Below are positions 56,775-64,000 of a DNA stretch of 64,000 bases, piece by piece (positions within the stretch are counted from its first letter, which is position 1; each line of letters opens with the position of its first letter). This stretch comes from Marinicella rhabdoformis (GTDB taxonomy: Bacteria; Pseudomonadota; Gammaproteobacteria; Xanthomonadales; Marinicellaceae): positions 345,914 to 409,913 of the forward strand of contig NZ_VTFS01000001.1 of the NCBI RefSeq assembly GCF_009671245.1, read 5' to 3'. The notes under the pieces were generated by a model that was not told where the DNA came from, did not search any database, and saw only the letters and a program-made list of their open reading frames with translations. A program made the position numbers and the translations under genes.

Positions 56775-57752
56775 TTATTCTACTGCATCAAGTAAACGAA
56801 ATGGAGATTGGGCTCGCTGTAAGGCCACTGCAGCACCATCCCCCCCTCGGCGCAGTAAAATGTAACTGTCGTGTACACTGCTTTCCATCAACACTTCTGC
56901 CTCTGCTTGTATATAGCGCGTTTGGACAGAAAGCAAATCTGTCAACTGCTCTTTAACGCCCGCCCTGCTTGTGATTATGCTCATTTCACTGTGCTCATAA
57001 AAAGCATTCAATTGAGAAAATGAAGCCGAGCCATCCTGGTAAACACTCAATGCCAGCGCTTCAGATATGCTTGGATTCAAAGCACGAATCATAATAGGTG
57101 GCAGCGTATTGATGTTCATTTTAGTGACTCTTGACTGAGCAGGCAAAACACACACATAGGGGTGAATAACATCATATATTTCAGGCGTAACCGCTTGAAG
57201 TAGCTTGAGCTGAGATTCATGCCAAAACGCTTGACTGCCAGTTTGATAACTGGGACTGCTGGCCAAATAGGCAAAATCTTCAGCACCTTGAGGTCTTGAA
57301 ATTTGATCTGCATCGATCCAATCGATCGCCTGTTCGGCCACGGCCACATCGACTGACAATAAATTTAACAAGCGCTTAAAGTATTGGTAATGGTTTTCAG
57401 ACACTTCACCGTTTCTCCACAGGTTATTGACATTGAAACAGTCAGATAAACCCACCAGTCCACCAGACATGATGGTACCATCAGCGGGAATTTGCTTGAT
57501 ACCTTGCAACCAGTTGTCGTTGTTGTTATCCCAAGGTAGGTCAGATTCTTCATAATCTTTTTTTAACACGTCACTCGCCCACAGCATCAGACCCTGTGAC
57601 AAATGTTTTGCCTGATAAGCTTGTTGAATATTGTGCATCCGAGCCATATCCAATGCCGTTCCATACCAAAGGCTGGTCGCCAATGCCGAAGCGATGGCCA
57701 CCACCAGCAAAGCTGTTAACATGGCCATGCCTTTTTGTTTGCTGTCCATCAT
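56775..57752 (-). CDS. gspK: Type II secretion system minor pseudopilin K
   Basis: Largest minor pseudopilin, capping the pseudopilus tip with GspI and GspJ. I start at the ATG overlapping the gspJ stop (ATGA); upstream in-frame ATGs lie inside gspJ. The prepilin site is KQKG|MAMLTALLVVAIA, without the Glu5 of other pseudopilins, as usual in GspK. Two SAM-like helical domains follow, with DCFNVNNLW and WIDADQISRPQGAED (calcium-site region) and ITSRAGVKEQL near the end. It is 325 aa. Confidence 0.93.
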   Translation of the reverse strand: MMDSKQKGMAMLTALLVVAIASALATSLWYGTALDMARMHNIQQAYQAKHLSQGLMLWASDVLKKDYEESDLPWDNNNDNWLQGIKQIPADGTIMSGGLVGLSDCFNVNNLWRNGEVSENHYQYFKRLLNLLSVDVAVAEQAIDWIDADQISRPQGAEDFAYLASSPSYQTGSQAFWHESQLKLLQAVTPEIYDVIHPYVCVLPAQSRVTKMNINTLPPIMIRALNPSISEALALSVYQDGSASFSQLNAFYEHSEMSIITSRAGVKEQLTDLLSVQTRYIQAEAEVLMESSVHDSYILLRRGGDGAAVALQRAQSPFRLLDAVE

Positions 57753-58360
57753 GCCTCTTGCCATGGAACCATGATCCAATCTGATTCACGACCATCTGTT
57801 GCCGTTACCCTGCATTTAATTTGGCTGGGCAATTGAACACCTTGTGTAGCTTGACCTGGCCAATTGGGTAACCATTGACCTGAAAAGTCTTTGTATTCGC
57901 ATCGCCAGTATTTGACTTCCTGCATGGCTTGTTGCTGCCAGGCTTGACTGTTTTGCTTTTGAACCAATGGCCTTTGTGCTCTAAACATTTGGCCATTTCG
58001 AACATACCATGCCACTTGAATGACATCACCCAAAGCTTCGGTTTCATTGTCAGTTACTGAAGGCAACAAAGCTTGCTCAAACCGAATCAATTCAAAACGC
58101 AAACCATCACCAGTAAAATCGCTGTCAGTAACTGCTAAACCTGTTGATCTGCTGCTAACAGCTAAGGAAACATCTCTACTGATTTGGGTCAACACCAAAT
58201 TAACCTGCTGAAGTTGACGAGACTTTTCAGTGACACGCGTTGAGGCTTCTGTCATTGCTTTGGTGCCTACAAAACCCATGCCTGCCATGATGGAAAGTAT
58301 GGCTGTCGCAATCAGCAGTTCTAACAATGTCATGCCAAATTGGTTATTCCAACGTTTCAT
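57749..58360 (-). CDS. gspJ: Type II secretion system minor pseudopilin J
   Basis: Prepilin leader with cleavage site FG|MTLLELLIATAIL and Glu5 present. The body shows the usual GspJ order of a disordered segment, SVTDNETEALGDVIQVAWYV, and a C-terminal strand (PSQIKCRVTATDGRESDWIM). It is 203 aa. It overlaps gspI and gspK by four bases each. Confidence 0.92.
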   Translation of the reverse strand: MKRWNNQFGMTLLELLIATAILSIMAGMGFVGTKAMTEASTRVTEKSRQLQQVNLVLTQISRDVSLAVSSRSTGLAVTDSDFTGDGLRFELIRFEQALLPSVTDNETEALGDVIQVAWYVRNGQMFRAQRPLVQKQNSQAWQQQAMQEVKYWRCEYKDFSGQWLPNWPGQATQGVQLPSQIKCRVTATDGRESDWIMVPWQEA

Positions 58361-58716
58361 AAGGATTTAAATCCCACCAACTGAGCCAAAGCATGGCTCA
58401 CTTTATTATCATCACCGACTTTGAGTGTTATTTTGGCTATGCGTGGATTTTCTGTGTTTTCAACATCAGCCAACCAATACCAACGTTGGTCATTGAATAA
58501 TTGCTCCCCTTGATGCCGGCCTGTGGTTAATCCATTCGCCTGATACAATCCCATCAAGGCTTGATCCGCCACGTGATACGCAGCGCTTCGTTGTTCGAGT
58601 TGTGTGACTGTTTCGGCACTGACCTGCCCCGTTCTTACCAATGCAGCCAATGCAATACCAAGAACCAGTAATGCAATCAGCACTTCAAGTAAAGTAAACC
58701 CTTGACTACGATTCAT
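58357..58716 (-). CDS. gspI: Type II secretion system minor pseudopilin I
   Basis: Cleavage site QG|FTLLEVLIALLVLGIA with Glu5. The small domain contains YHVADQALMGLYQANG and a C-terminal beta part, ITLKVGDDNKV. It is 119 aa, typical. It overlaps gspH by 11 bases and gspJ by four. Confidence 0.92.
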   Translation of the reverse strand: MNRSQGFTLLEVLIALLVLGIALAALVRTGQVSAETVTQLEQRSAAYHVADQALMGLYQANGLTTGRHQGEQLFNDQRWYWLADVENTENPRIAKITLKVGDDNKVSHALAQLVGFKSL

Positions 58717-59224
58717 CCAACCACCCTGCTTTAATCTGATTGGGTTGAGCGCTTGTTATTTGGTACTGTGAAGTAGAGTCGGATGCTGAATCTGCTTTTA
58801 ACAGCAGCTCGAAAGCAGTTATCTGTCCGGTGTTATAACAAATAACATGCGGTTCTGCCGCTAATTCGTTTGCCATTTTTTGTGGCTTTCCAGCAATAAA
58901 CAACTCCCACATAAAGTCTTCATCTAAGGCTTTATATGGCCATTGTTTGTCGTTGACCACGAACCACTGTTGTTTCCTGTAAGTCAATAGCTGGTGAGCA
59001 TTTTGACTGAACGCCATCGCAAAAGGCCTGTTTTCAAACACCGCTTTTTCGCACATGTAATGCAATTGCTTAATTAAGTCTTGGGATTGGTCTTTCATCC
59101 TATTTTCATAAGATTGACCGCCTAATAGCTGTACTCCCGTGGCTGTCAAAACTGCCAGTATCACTACAACCAACAACAATTCTAACAAAGTAAAACCAGA
59201 TGTTTTTTTAAGTTCAGCTGACAT
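58706..59224 (-). CDS. gspH: Type II secretion system minor pseudopilin H
   Basis: Cleavage site SG|FTLLELLLVVVILAVL with Glu5. The body has NRPFAMAFSQNAHQLLTYRKQ, typical of GspH/FimT-type proteins. It is 172 aa. It lies 20 bp after gspG and overlaps gspI by 11 bases. Confidence 0.92.
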   Translation of the reverse strand: MSAELKKTSGFTLLELLLVVVILAVLTATGVQLLGGQSYENRMKDQSQDLIKQLHYMCEKAVFENRPFAMAFSQNAHQLLTYRKQQWFVVNDKQWPYKALDEDFMWELFIAGKPQKMANELAAEPHVICYNTGQITAFELLLKADSASDSTSQYQITSAQPNQIKAGWLDES

Positions 59225-59244
59225 TTCTTGCTTAATCAGGTTTA

Positions 59245-59673
59245 TTACCAGTTTCCAATGTCGGCATCAATGCCTTCACCACCCGGTTGACCATCTTGCC
59301 CAAGTGAATAGATATCAATGGCTGCCCTGTTGCCCGGGTTAAGGTATTGATAGTCGTTACCCCAAGGATCTTTAGGCAGCTTCTGAATATAACCATTGGG
59401 GTTCCAGTTTTTAGCTTCTGGTGTACCGGATGGCTTTTGTACCAAAGCTTGTAATCCTTGCGATGATGACGGGTATGAAAAATTATCCATTTTATAAATA
59501 CTCAACGCTGTATTCAAAGATGACACATCTGTTTTCGCTTTAGCAATTCTGGCTTGATCAGGCTTATCCATGAATTGGGGTACCACAGCAACGGCTAAAA
59601 TACTTAAAATGACCACCACAATCAAGATTTCCATCAAAGTGAAGCCGGCTTGTTGTTTTTTGTTTTTTTGCAT
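59245..59673 (-). CDS. gspG: Type II secretion system major pseudopilin G
   Basis: Builds the pseudopilus shaft. Cleavage site QAG|FTLMEILIVVVILSIL with Glu5. The conserved core reads ALSIYKMDNFSYPSSSQGL and WNPNGYIQKLPKDPWGNDY, with the C-terminal calcium loop SLGQDGQPGGEGIDADIGNW. It is 142 aa. First gene of the block; gspC, D, E and F are not in this window. Confidence 0.95.
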   Translation of the reverse strand: MQKNKKQQAGFTLMEILIVVVILSILAVAVVPQFMDKPDQARIAKAKTDVSSLNTALSIYKMDNFSYPSSSQGLQALVQKPSGTPEAKNWNPNGYIQKLPKDPWGNDYQYLNPGNRAAIDIYSLGQDGQPGGEGIDADIGNW

Positions 59674-59737
59674 ATCTATTTGTTTTAATGAATGAGATTG
59701 ATTATATTCTTATTTTTATTTGAACACCAAACAAGCT

Positions 59738-60475
59738 TTGAGAATTTCCAGAATACATTTACCTGTCCTGTCTTCTACTGTTGATGACACCTTAACCATC
59801 TCAGGAGAAAAAGCCCATTACTTACGCAATGTTTTACGCATAAAAAAGGGTCATCAATTGGTTTTCTTTACACATGATGGTGTTGAATACCATGCTGAAG
59901 TGAGTGAAATTCAACGCCATGATGTTTTCATCTCAAATATCAAGCAAAATAAAAACCCAACTCAGCCTTCAACAATCAATGCCACCATTATTCAAGGCAT
60001 CAGTTCAGGGGACAGAATGGATTATACGGTTCAAAAATCCGCAGAACTTGGGGCATCTGTATTAATCCCGGTTTTAACCACCTATTGCAGCCAAAAGATT
60101 CCAAATAACAAACACCAAAAAAAACAAGCACATTGGCAGTCAGTAGCCAACAGCGCCTGTGAACAATCAGGCCGTTGTGACTTATTAGAAATCAAGCCGA
60201 TTGCTCGTTTGCAAGATGTCATTACTGCGCATGCCGATAACGGTATTTTTCTGGAGCCAACGACCCCAACCACTTTAAGTAATTTACCCGCAAAGCTTCA
60301 AAAGCATTTTTCCGTATTTATTGGACCAGAAGGCGGATTTTCTGATGAAGAGATTAAACTTTTCCAAAACAATGGCTTGACTGGCATACAACTTGGAAAA
60401 AGAATTTTAAGAACTGAAACGGCTGCTCCAGTGATATTGGCAGCCTTTCATACTTTATTTGGTGACTTCACATAA
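59738..60475 (+). CDS. rsmE: 16S rRNA (uracil-1498-N3)-methyltransferase
   Basis: SPOUT-family methyltransferase of U1498 in the small subunit. The family starts M-R-I-x-R-I, so TTG 59738 (LRISRIHLPV) is preferred over a TTG 18 bases earlier; neither has a good ribosome-binding site. The PUA-like N-domain contains HYLRNVLRIKKGHQLVFF. The knot has FIGPEGGFSDEEI and IQLGKRILRTETAAPVILA. It is 245 aa, complete. It is divergent from gspG and its stop is 4 bp from the chpC stop. Confidence 0.93.
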   Translation: MRISRIHLPVLSSTVDDTLTISGEKAHYLRNVLRIKKGHQLVFFTHDGVEYHAEVSEIQRHDVFISNIKQNKNPTQPSTINATIIQGISSGDRMDYTVQKSAELGASVLIPVLTTYCSQKIPNNKHQKKQAHWQSVANSACEQSGRCDLLEIKPIARLQDVITAHADNGIFLEPTTPTTLSNLPAKLQKHFSVFIGPEGGFSDEEIKLFQNNGLTGIQLGKRILRTETAAPVILAAFHTLFGDFT

Positions 60476-60479
60476 CTGA

Positions 60480-60938
60480 TTATTGTGTAACAACAATCAA
60501 ACTTTGCTCTAAGTAGTTCATATTAGGTATATCTGCAGTCTCTTCATGAATTGAAACCAAAGACGCAATGGCGTTATGGTTTATGGTTTTGTCCTCATGT
60601 AACTGCATATCGCCTCGAGATACCACTTGTAACTTAGGAATACCGCGAGATAACACAGCGAAATATGCCAGTTTTTCTGGTGTATTTATACACTTCAAAA
60701 CGGCAACATTGAAACTTTTATCTAAACGCTCAATTTTCTTTCCACCCGTCAAAACAGCAAAATCAACAACCGGTAAATCCCAACCACGCCAAGTGACTTT
60801 ACCCAAGACCCATTCATCAACATTTTCGTATGGCTCAAGATCACGCAAACTCATGACTTCCGCAACCATGGCATTTGGTAACAACAATTTTCTGTCTTCT
60901 TCTACCGGCACCAAAACCGCTCTGATCTCATTTTCCAT
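60480..60938 (-). CDS. chpC: CheW-like adaptor ChpC
   Basis: A single CheW domain of 152 aa: RAVLVPVEEDRKLLLPNAMVAEV, then WVLGKVTWRGWDLPVVDF, the usual receptor-kinase coupling fold. It is the third gene of a chpA-chpB-chpC order. In P. aeruginosa ChpC is an accessory adaptor of the type IV pilus chemosensory complex. It is 11 bp after the methylesterase gene. A PilI assignment is possible but position favours ChpC. Confidence 0.82.
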   Translation of the reverse strand: MENEIRAVLVPVEEDRKLLLPNAMVAEVMSLRDLEPYENVDEWVLGKVTWRGWDLPVVDFAVLTGGKKIERLDKSFNVAVLKCINTPEKLAYFAVLSRGIPKLQVVSRGDMQLHEDKTINHNAIASLVSIHEETADIPNMNYLEQSLIVVTQ

Positions 60939-60949
60939 AACTCATTTAC

Positions 60950-61900
60950 CTATAAATTCTGTTTAATATATTTTGCCATTGCTTCTGGGTCACCGTCAAA
61001 TTGTGAATAATTTTTCTGACGAACCTCTTCGGCTATTGCTGAAACCACACAGCTCTCTTCAGATTGAGTAATCACAATACCACCGTTCTCATGGATGTTT
61101 ATTGCACCTTTGACCCCATCGCTGGCCATTCCACTAAAAACAGCCATATTCAATTGTTTAAGCTGATCTATCATATCCATACAGGCGTCATCAATGCAGG
61201 GCGTTGTTAACCTGTTAGGGTTAAAATCTTTCACACCTATTGTCCCATCACTTTCAATCACCAAGCTTTCATCAACTGGCATCAAAATGGCGTGACCTGG
61301 TTTAATCATTTCACCAATTTGTGGAACCTGAACGGGTATTTGACCATTTTTATTCAATTGATTTTCCATCATATGAACAAATTCAGAATCCATATGCTGC
61401 ACAATAACAAACAATAAGGGTTCACTACCGTCAAACGATTTCAAAAACCGCACCAAAGATTCCGGTCCACCAATTGATGCTGCCAAAATCCAAATTTTTT
61501 TAATACCTAAAGCATTCAAATTAAGCTGTTTTTCATCAACTGTATCTGAAGTCCTGCTTTCTGGCAAAATATTGTTTTTGCTATCTATCTTATGCAGTAA
61601 GTGTCTGATCCATCGATTCTTATTCCAGCCCACCAATTCATTAGAAATTAAAGTGTCATTGATAATGATGTCAGCATCATTCTCCGCAAGATAGTCTAAT
61701 AATTGCCCCACTTCATCATCATTTTGATTACTGTGGATGTTAACAACCAACTTTATATCATCCACTTCTTGAGCCAACACATCAGCTGGCTCAAGATTTA
61801 TGACATCATATCCTGCACGCTCTAATTGTTTGGCCAAAAACATAACGGAAGGCTGTTGCAATCCGAAATGTACCAAACCCACTTTGTCATTTTTCGACAT
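60950..61900 (-). CDS. chpB: CheB-type methylesterase ChpB
   Basis: Removes methyl groups from the PilJ-type chemoreceptor. The esterase domain covers about residues 130-310: Ser in LAASIGGPESLVRF, His in VQHMDSEF, Asp in FSGMASDGVKGA. The N-terminal 120 residues look like a receiver fold (GLVHFGLQQPSVMFLAKQLERAGY) but lack the acidic pocket and phosphoacceptor of CheB, as in ChpB proteins. It is 316 aa. It overlaps chpA by 14 bases. Confidence 0.87.
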   Translation of the reverse strand: MSKNDKVGLVHFGLQQPSVMFLAKQLERAGYDVINLEPADVLAQEVDDIKLVVNIHSNQNDDEVGQLLDYLAENDADIIINDTLISNELVGWNKNRWIRHLLHKIDSKNNILPESRTSDTVDEKQLNLNALGIKKIWILAASIGGPESLVRFLKSFDGSEPLLFVIVQHMDSEFVHMMENQLNKNGQIPVQVPQIGEMIKPGHAILMPVDESLVIESDGTIGVKDFNPNRLTTPCIDDACMDMIDQLKQLNMAVFSGMASDGVKGAINIHENGGIVITQSEESCVVSAIAEEVRQKNYSQFDGDPEAMAKYIKQNL

Positions 61901-64000
61901 CTTCTAAATCAAGTAAGTCATTGATGTTTTCTATCAATTCAATTTCTTGATACGGCTTACCTAAGTACCTTTCAACACCGATCTCCTTCGCACGATCTTT
62001 GTGTTTTTGACCTGTACGAGAGGTAATCATAATAATTGGAATGTCCTTAAACTTATCTGACTGCTTCATTTGAGTGGCTAATTCAAATCCATCCATTCTT
62101 GGCATTTCAATATCTAATAGCATCAAATCAGGCACCTGTTCTTGTAGTTTGTTTAAAGCATCTAATCCATCTTTCGCGGTCATGACTTCAAAGTCATTTC
62201 TTGTCAACATCCTTTCACCAGCGCGGCGCATGGTAATAGAGTCATCTACCACCATGACAGTAATGGTTTCATCAACCTCCGCCTCTTCAACAAGTTCAAT
62301 TCCTTGCTCTTCCATCGATTTGATTTTTTGAACGTACGATCTGTGCATTGGAATGATGTCAAGAATCAACACAACTGCACCATCTCCAAGAATCGTTGCG
62401 CCAAAAATACCTGGCACACTGGCCACTTGGGTTCCTACACCCTTCACTACGATTTCTCTACCACCATAAGTTTGATCAACTCGCAATGCCACACCTTGAT
62501 CACCCGATTTAATCATAACCAAGGGGACCTGACCACCTTCTACAACTGCCTCAGAATCAACTGACAACAATTTATTCAACTCTTGAATGCGGTATTGGTC
62601 ACCAGCATAATCATAATCTAAATCACCCTCTTCTAAGCGGCGTTTGAATTCGTCGAAATTCATACGAATCAAACCTTCTACACCAGAAGCTGGGATGGCA
62701 TACCTGTGATCTGCTACTTGTACTACGATAGCTTGAGTCAATGCCAAGGTATAAGGCAATCTAATGACAAATGTCGTGCCTACGCCTGGTTTCGAAATGA
62801 TTTCAATACCACCCCCCAACCTTTTGATTTCATTGCTGACCACGTCCATTCCAACACCACGGCCTGCAAGCTTGGTAACTTCATCCGCGGCTGAAAGACC
62901 TGAATGTGTGATTAACTCAGCCACTTCTTGATCAGAAATTTCTGAATTAGGATCAATAATTCCACGTTCAATTGCTTTTGCTTTAACGACTGCCGTATTG
63001 ATACCCGCACCGTCATCAGAAACGGTCACAACCACCTCAGTTGCCTCTCGGCTTAATGCAATTTCAATATTTCCTTGTTCTGGTTTTCCAGCTTTCTTAC
63101 GGTCTTTTTCAATGCCATGCGCCATTGAATTTCTAATCATATGCTCTAACGGTGCTTGCATACCTTCAAGCACTGTTTTATCCATTTCACCTTCGGCACC
63201 TTTTACTGACAATTTAGCTTTAATACCTAAATCAGTTGATGCCGTTCTTAGTACACGCCTTAGTCTAGGTATCAATGAGTTAAAGGTAACCAAACGTGTT
63301 TCCATCAATCCTTCTTGTAACTCTGTGTTTACACGCGATTGCTGTAATAACAATGTTTCTGACGATCTAGCAGATTCTTGCAGATAGTTTTGAATGTTAC
63401 TTAAATCCGAAACTGATTCGGCCAAAGAACGAGACAATTGTTGAATGGTTGAAAATTGGTCTAATTCAAGTGGGTCAAAATCCTCTTCTAGTTCATCACC
63501 TTCATGTTGGTATGTAGAAATAATTTGCGCTTCAGTTTCATGTTCTAGCTCACGTAGTAAGCGTCGAACCCTTTCAACTGTATTCTCAAGCTCATCAATA
63601 TTCAGTTTAAGCTCTGCAGACTGCTGTTCCATTCGTGATCGGTAAATACTTACCTCACCAGCAAAATTCACCAATTTATCAAGCAACTCTGAATTAACTT
63701 TAATTTGCCCACCTGAAAGCACATTTGATTTCTTCTTAGGCGCTTGATCAACTGATTCACTGTCCTCTGAATCTGGTGTTGATTCAATAGGGGTAACATT
63801 TTGATTCAATGGATCAAAAAACTCTTTATCTAATTGAGACTCTTCTTTAATTGCTGTACCTTCATCTGAAAGAATTTTTTCTAACATTTCAGATTCTTTC
63901 TCGATACTCGTTAATTGTCCATAGTCTTCAGAGGTTACCATGCCATGTAATTTGTCCATTACTGATGACATCATTTCATGCTGTGGTGTTGTAACAGCAA
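61887..64000 (-). CDS. chpA: ChpA/PilL-type CheA hybrid kinase (C-terminal part; N-terminus outside window)
   Basis: The frame stays open to the window edge, so only about the last 700 residues are seen. They include a charged linker, the dimerisation helices (VNSELLDKLVNFAGEVSIYRSR onward), and the ATPase core (HMIRNSMAHGIE, DDGAGIN, GRGVGMDVV). A CheW domain follows (about 420-555 from the first ATG) and a C-terminal receiver domain (MVVDDSITMRRAGERML, phosphoacceptor in MLLDIEMPRMDGFE). The Hpt domains that mark ChpA lie upstream and are not visible. Together with chpB and chpC it regulates type IV pilus motility and cAMP in related bacteria. Confidence 0.9.
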   Translation of the reverse strand, partial: AVTTPQHEMMSSVMDKLHGMVTSEDYGQLTSIEKESEMLEKILSDEGTAIKEESQLDKEFFDPLNQNVTPIESTPDSEDSESVDQAPKKKSNVLSGGQIKVNSELLDKLVNFAGEVSIYRSRMEQQSAELKLNIDELENTVERVRRLLRELEHETEAQIISTYQHEGDELEEDFDPLELDQFSTIQQLSRSLAESVSDLSNIQNYLQESARSSETLLLQQSRVNTELQEGLMETRLVTFNSLIPRLRRVLRTASTDLGIKAKLSVKGAEGEMDKTVLEGMQAPLEHMIRNSMAHGIEKDRKKAGKPEQGNIEIALSREATEVVVTVSDDGAGINTAVVKAKAIERGIIDPNSEISDQEVAELITHSGLSAADEVTKLAGRGVGMDVVSNEIKRLGGGIEIISKPGVGTTFVIRLPYTLALTQAIVVQVADHRYAIPASGVEGLIRMNFDEFKRRLEEGDLDYDYAGDQYRIQELNKLLSVDSEAVVEGGQVPLVMIKSGDQGVALRVDQTYGGREIVVKGVGTQVASVPGIFGATILGDGAVVLILDIIPMHRSYVQKIKSMEEQGIELVEEAEVDETITVMVVDDSITMRRAGERMLTRNDFEVMTAKDGLDALNKLQEQVPDLMLLDIEMPRMDGFELATQMKQSDKFKDIPIIMITSRTGQKHKDRAKEIGVERYLGKPYQEIELIENINDLLDLEDVEK

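Overview
The window reads as a chromosomal segment of an AT-rich marine-type gammaproteobacterium. The evidence is the canonical rpsB-tsf-pyrH-frr-uppS-cdsA-dxr-rseP-bamA-skp-lpxD-fabZ-lpxA-lpxB-rnhB-dnaE order, a FimX-like c-di-GMP protein, a Chp-type pilus chemosensory locus, a complete EF-P beta-lysylation set and GacA/UvrY. A Marinicella-like lineage is my best guess from gene content and C-terminal tails, but this is inference. I see no rRNA, tRNA, IS element, prophage or CRISPR array. Almost everything is intact housekeeping or envelope biology.

Layout. 1-0.6 kb: a Tat-exported DUF1800 gene cut by an in-frame stop. 0.9-4.8 kb: a lipoprotein prolyl oligopeptidase and, divergently, a CPA2 cation/proton antiporter. 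4.9-25 kb (minus strand): one nearly continuous run of translation, outer-membrane and lipid A genes. It begins rpsP-rimM-trmD-rplS-rpmB-rpmG, continues rpsB to lpxB, and ends with rnhB-dnaE; many genes overlap by ATGA or TGATG. 25-34 kb: gacA/uvrY, a patatin-like lipase, a VOC protein, a glycine-rich exported protein, a phasin with a histone-H1-like tail, transketolase and a membrane pyrophosphatase with a structured leader. 34.5-37.8 kb: lgt and gspL-M-N. 37.9-46.7 kb: a five-gene operon (VolA-like lipase, DUF1302 barrel, DUF1329, YCF48-like, MMPL/RND) that looks like an outer-to-inner-membrane lipid or hydrophobic-substrate handling system. 46.7-53.9 kb: a DASS transporter, epmA-efp with divergent epmB, the FimX-like protein and gluQ. 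54-59.7 kb: gspG-H-I-J-K co-directional and nearly abutting with nadK, a 5'-nucleotidase and a cyclophilin fused to an extra C-terminal domain. 59.7-64 kb: rsmE, then chpC-chpB-chpA of a type IV pilus chemosensory system, with chpA running off the window.

The points most worth following are: the five-gene lipase/DUF1302/DUF1329/YCF48/MMPL operon; the hppA leader, which carries two near-identical segments that can each pair with the same complementary strand, in front of a K+-dependent pyrophosphatase whose key Glu sits where sodium pumps have it; the type II secretion genes split into two blocks about 19 kb apart; and the broken DUF1800 gene.
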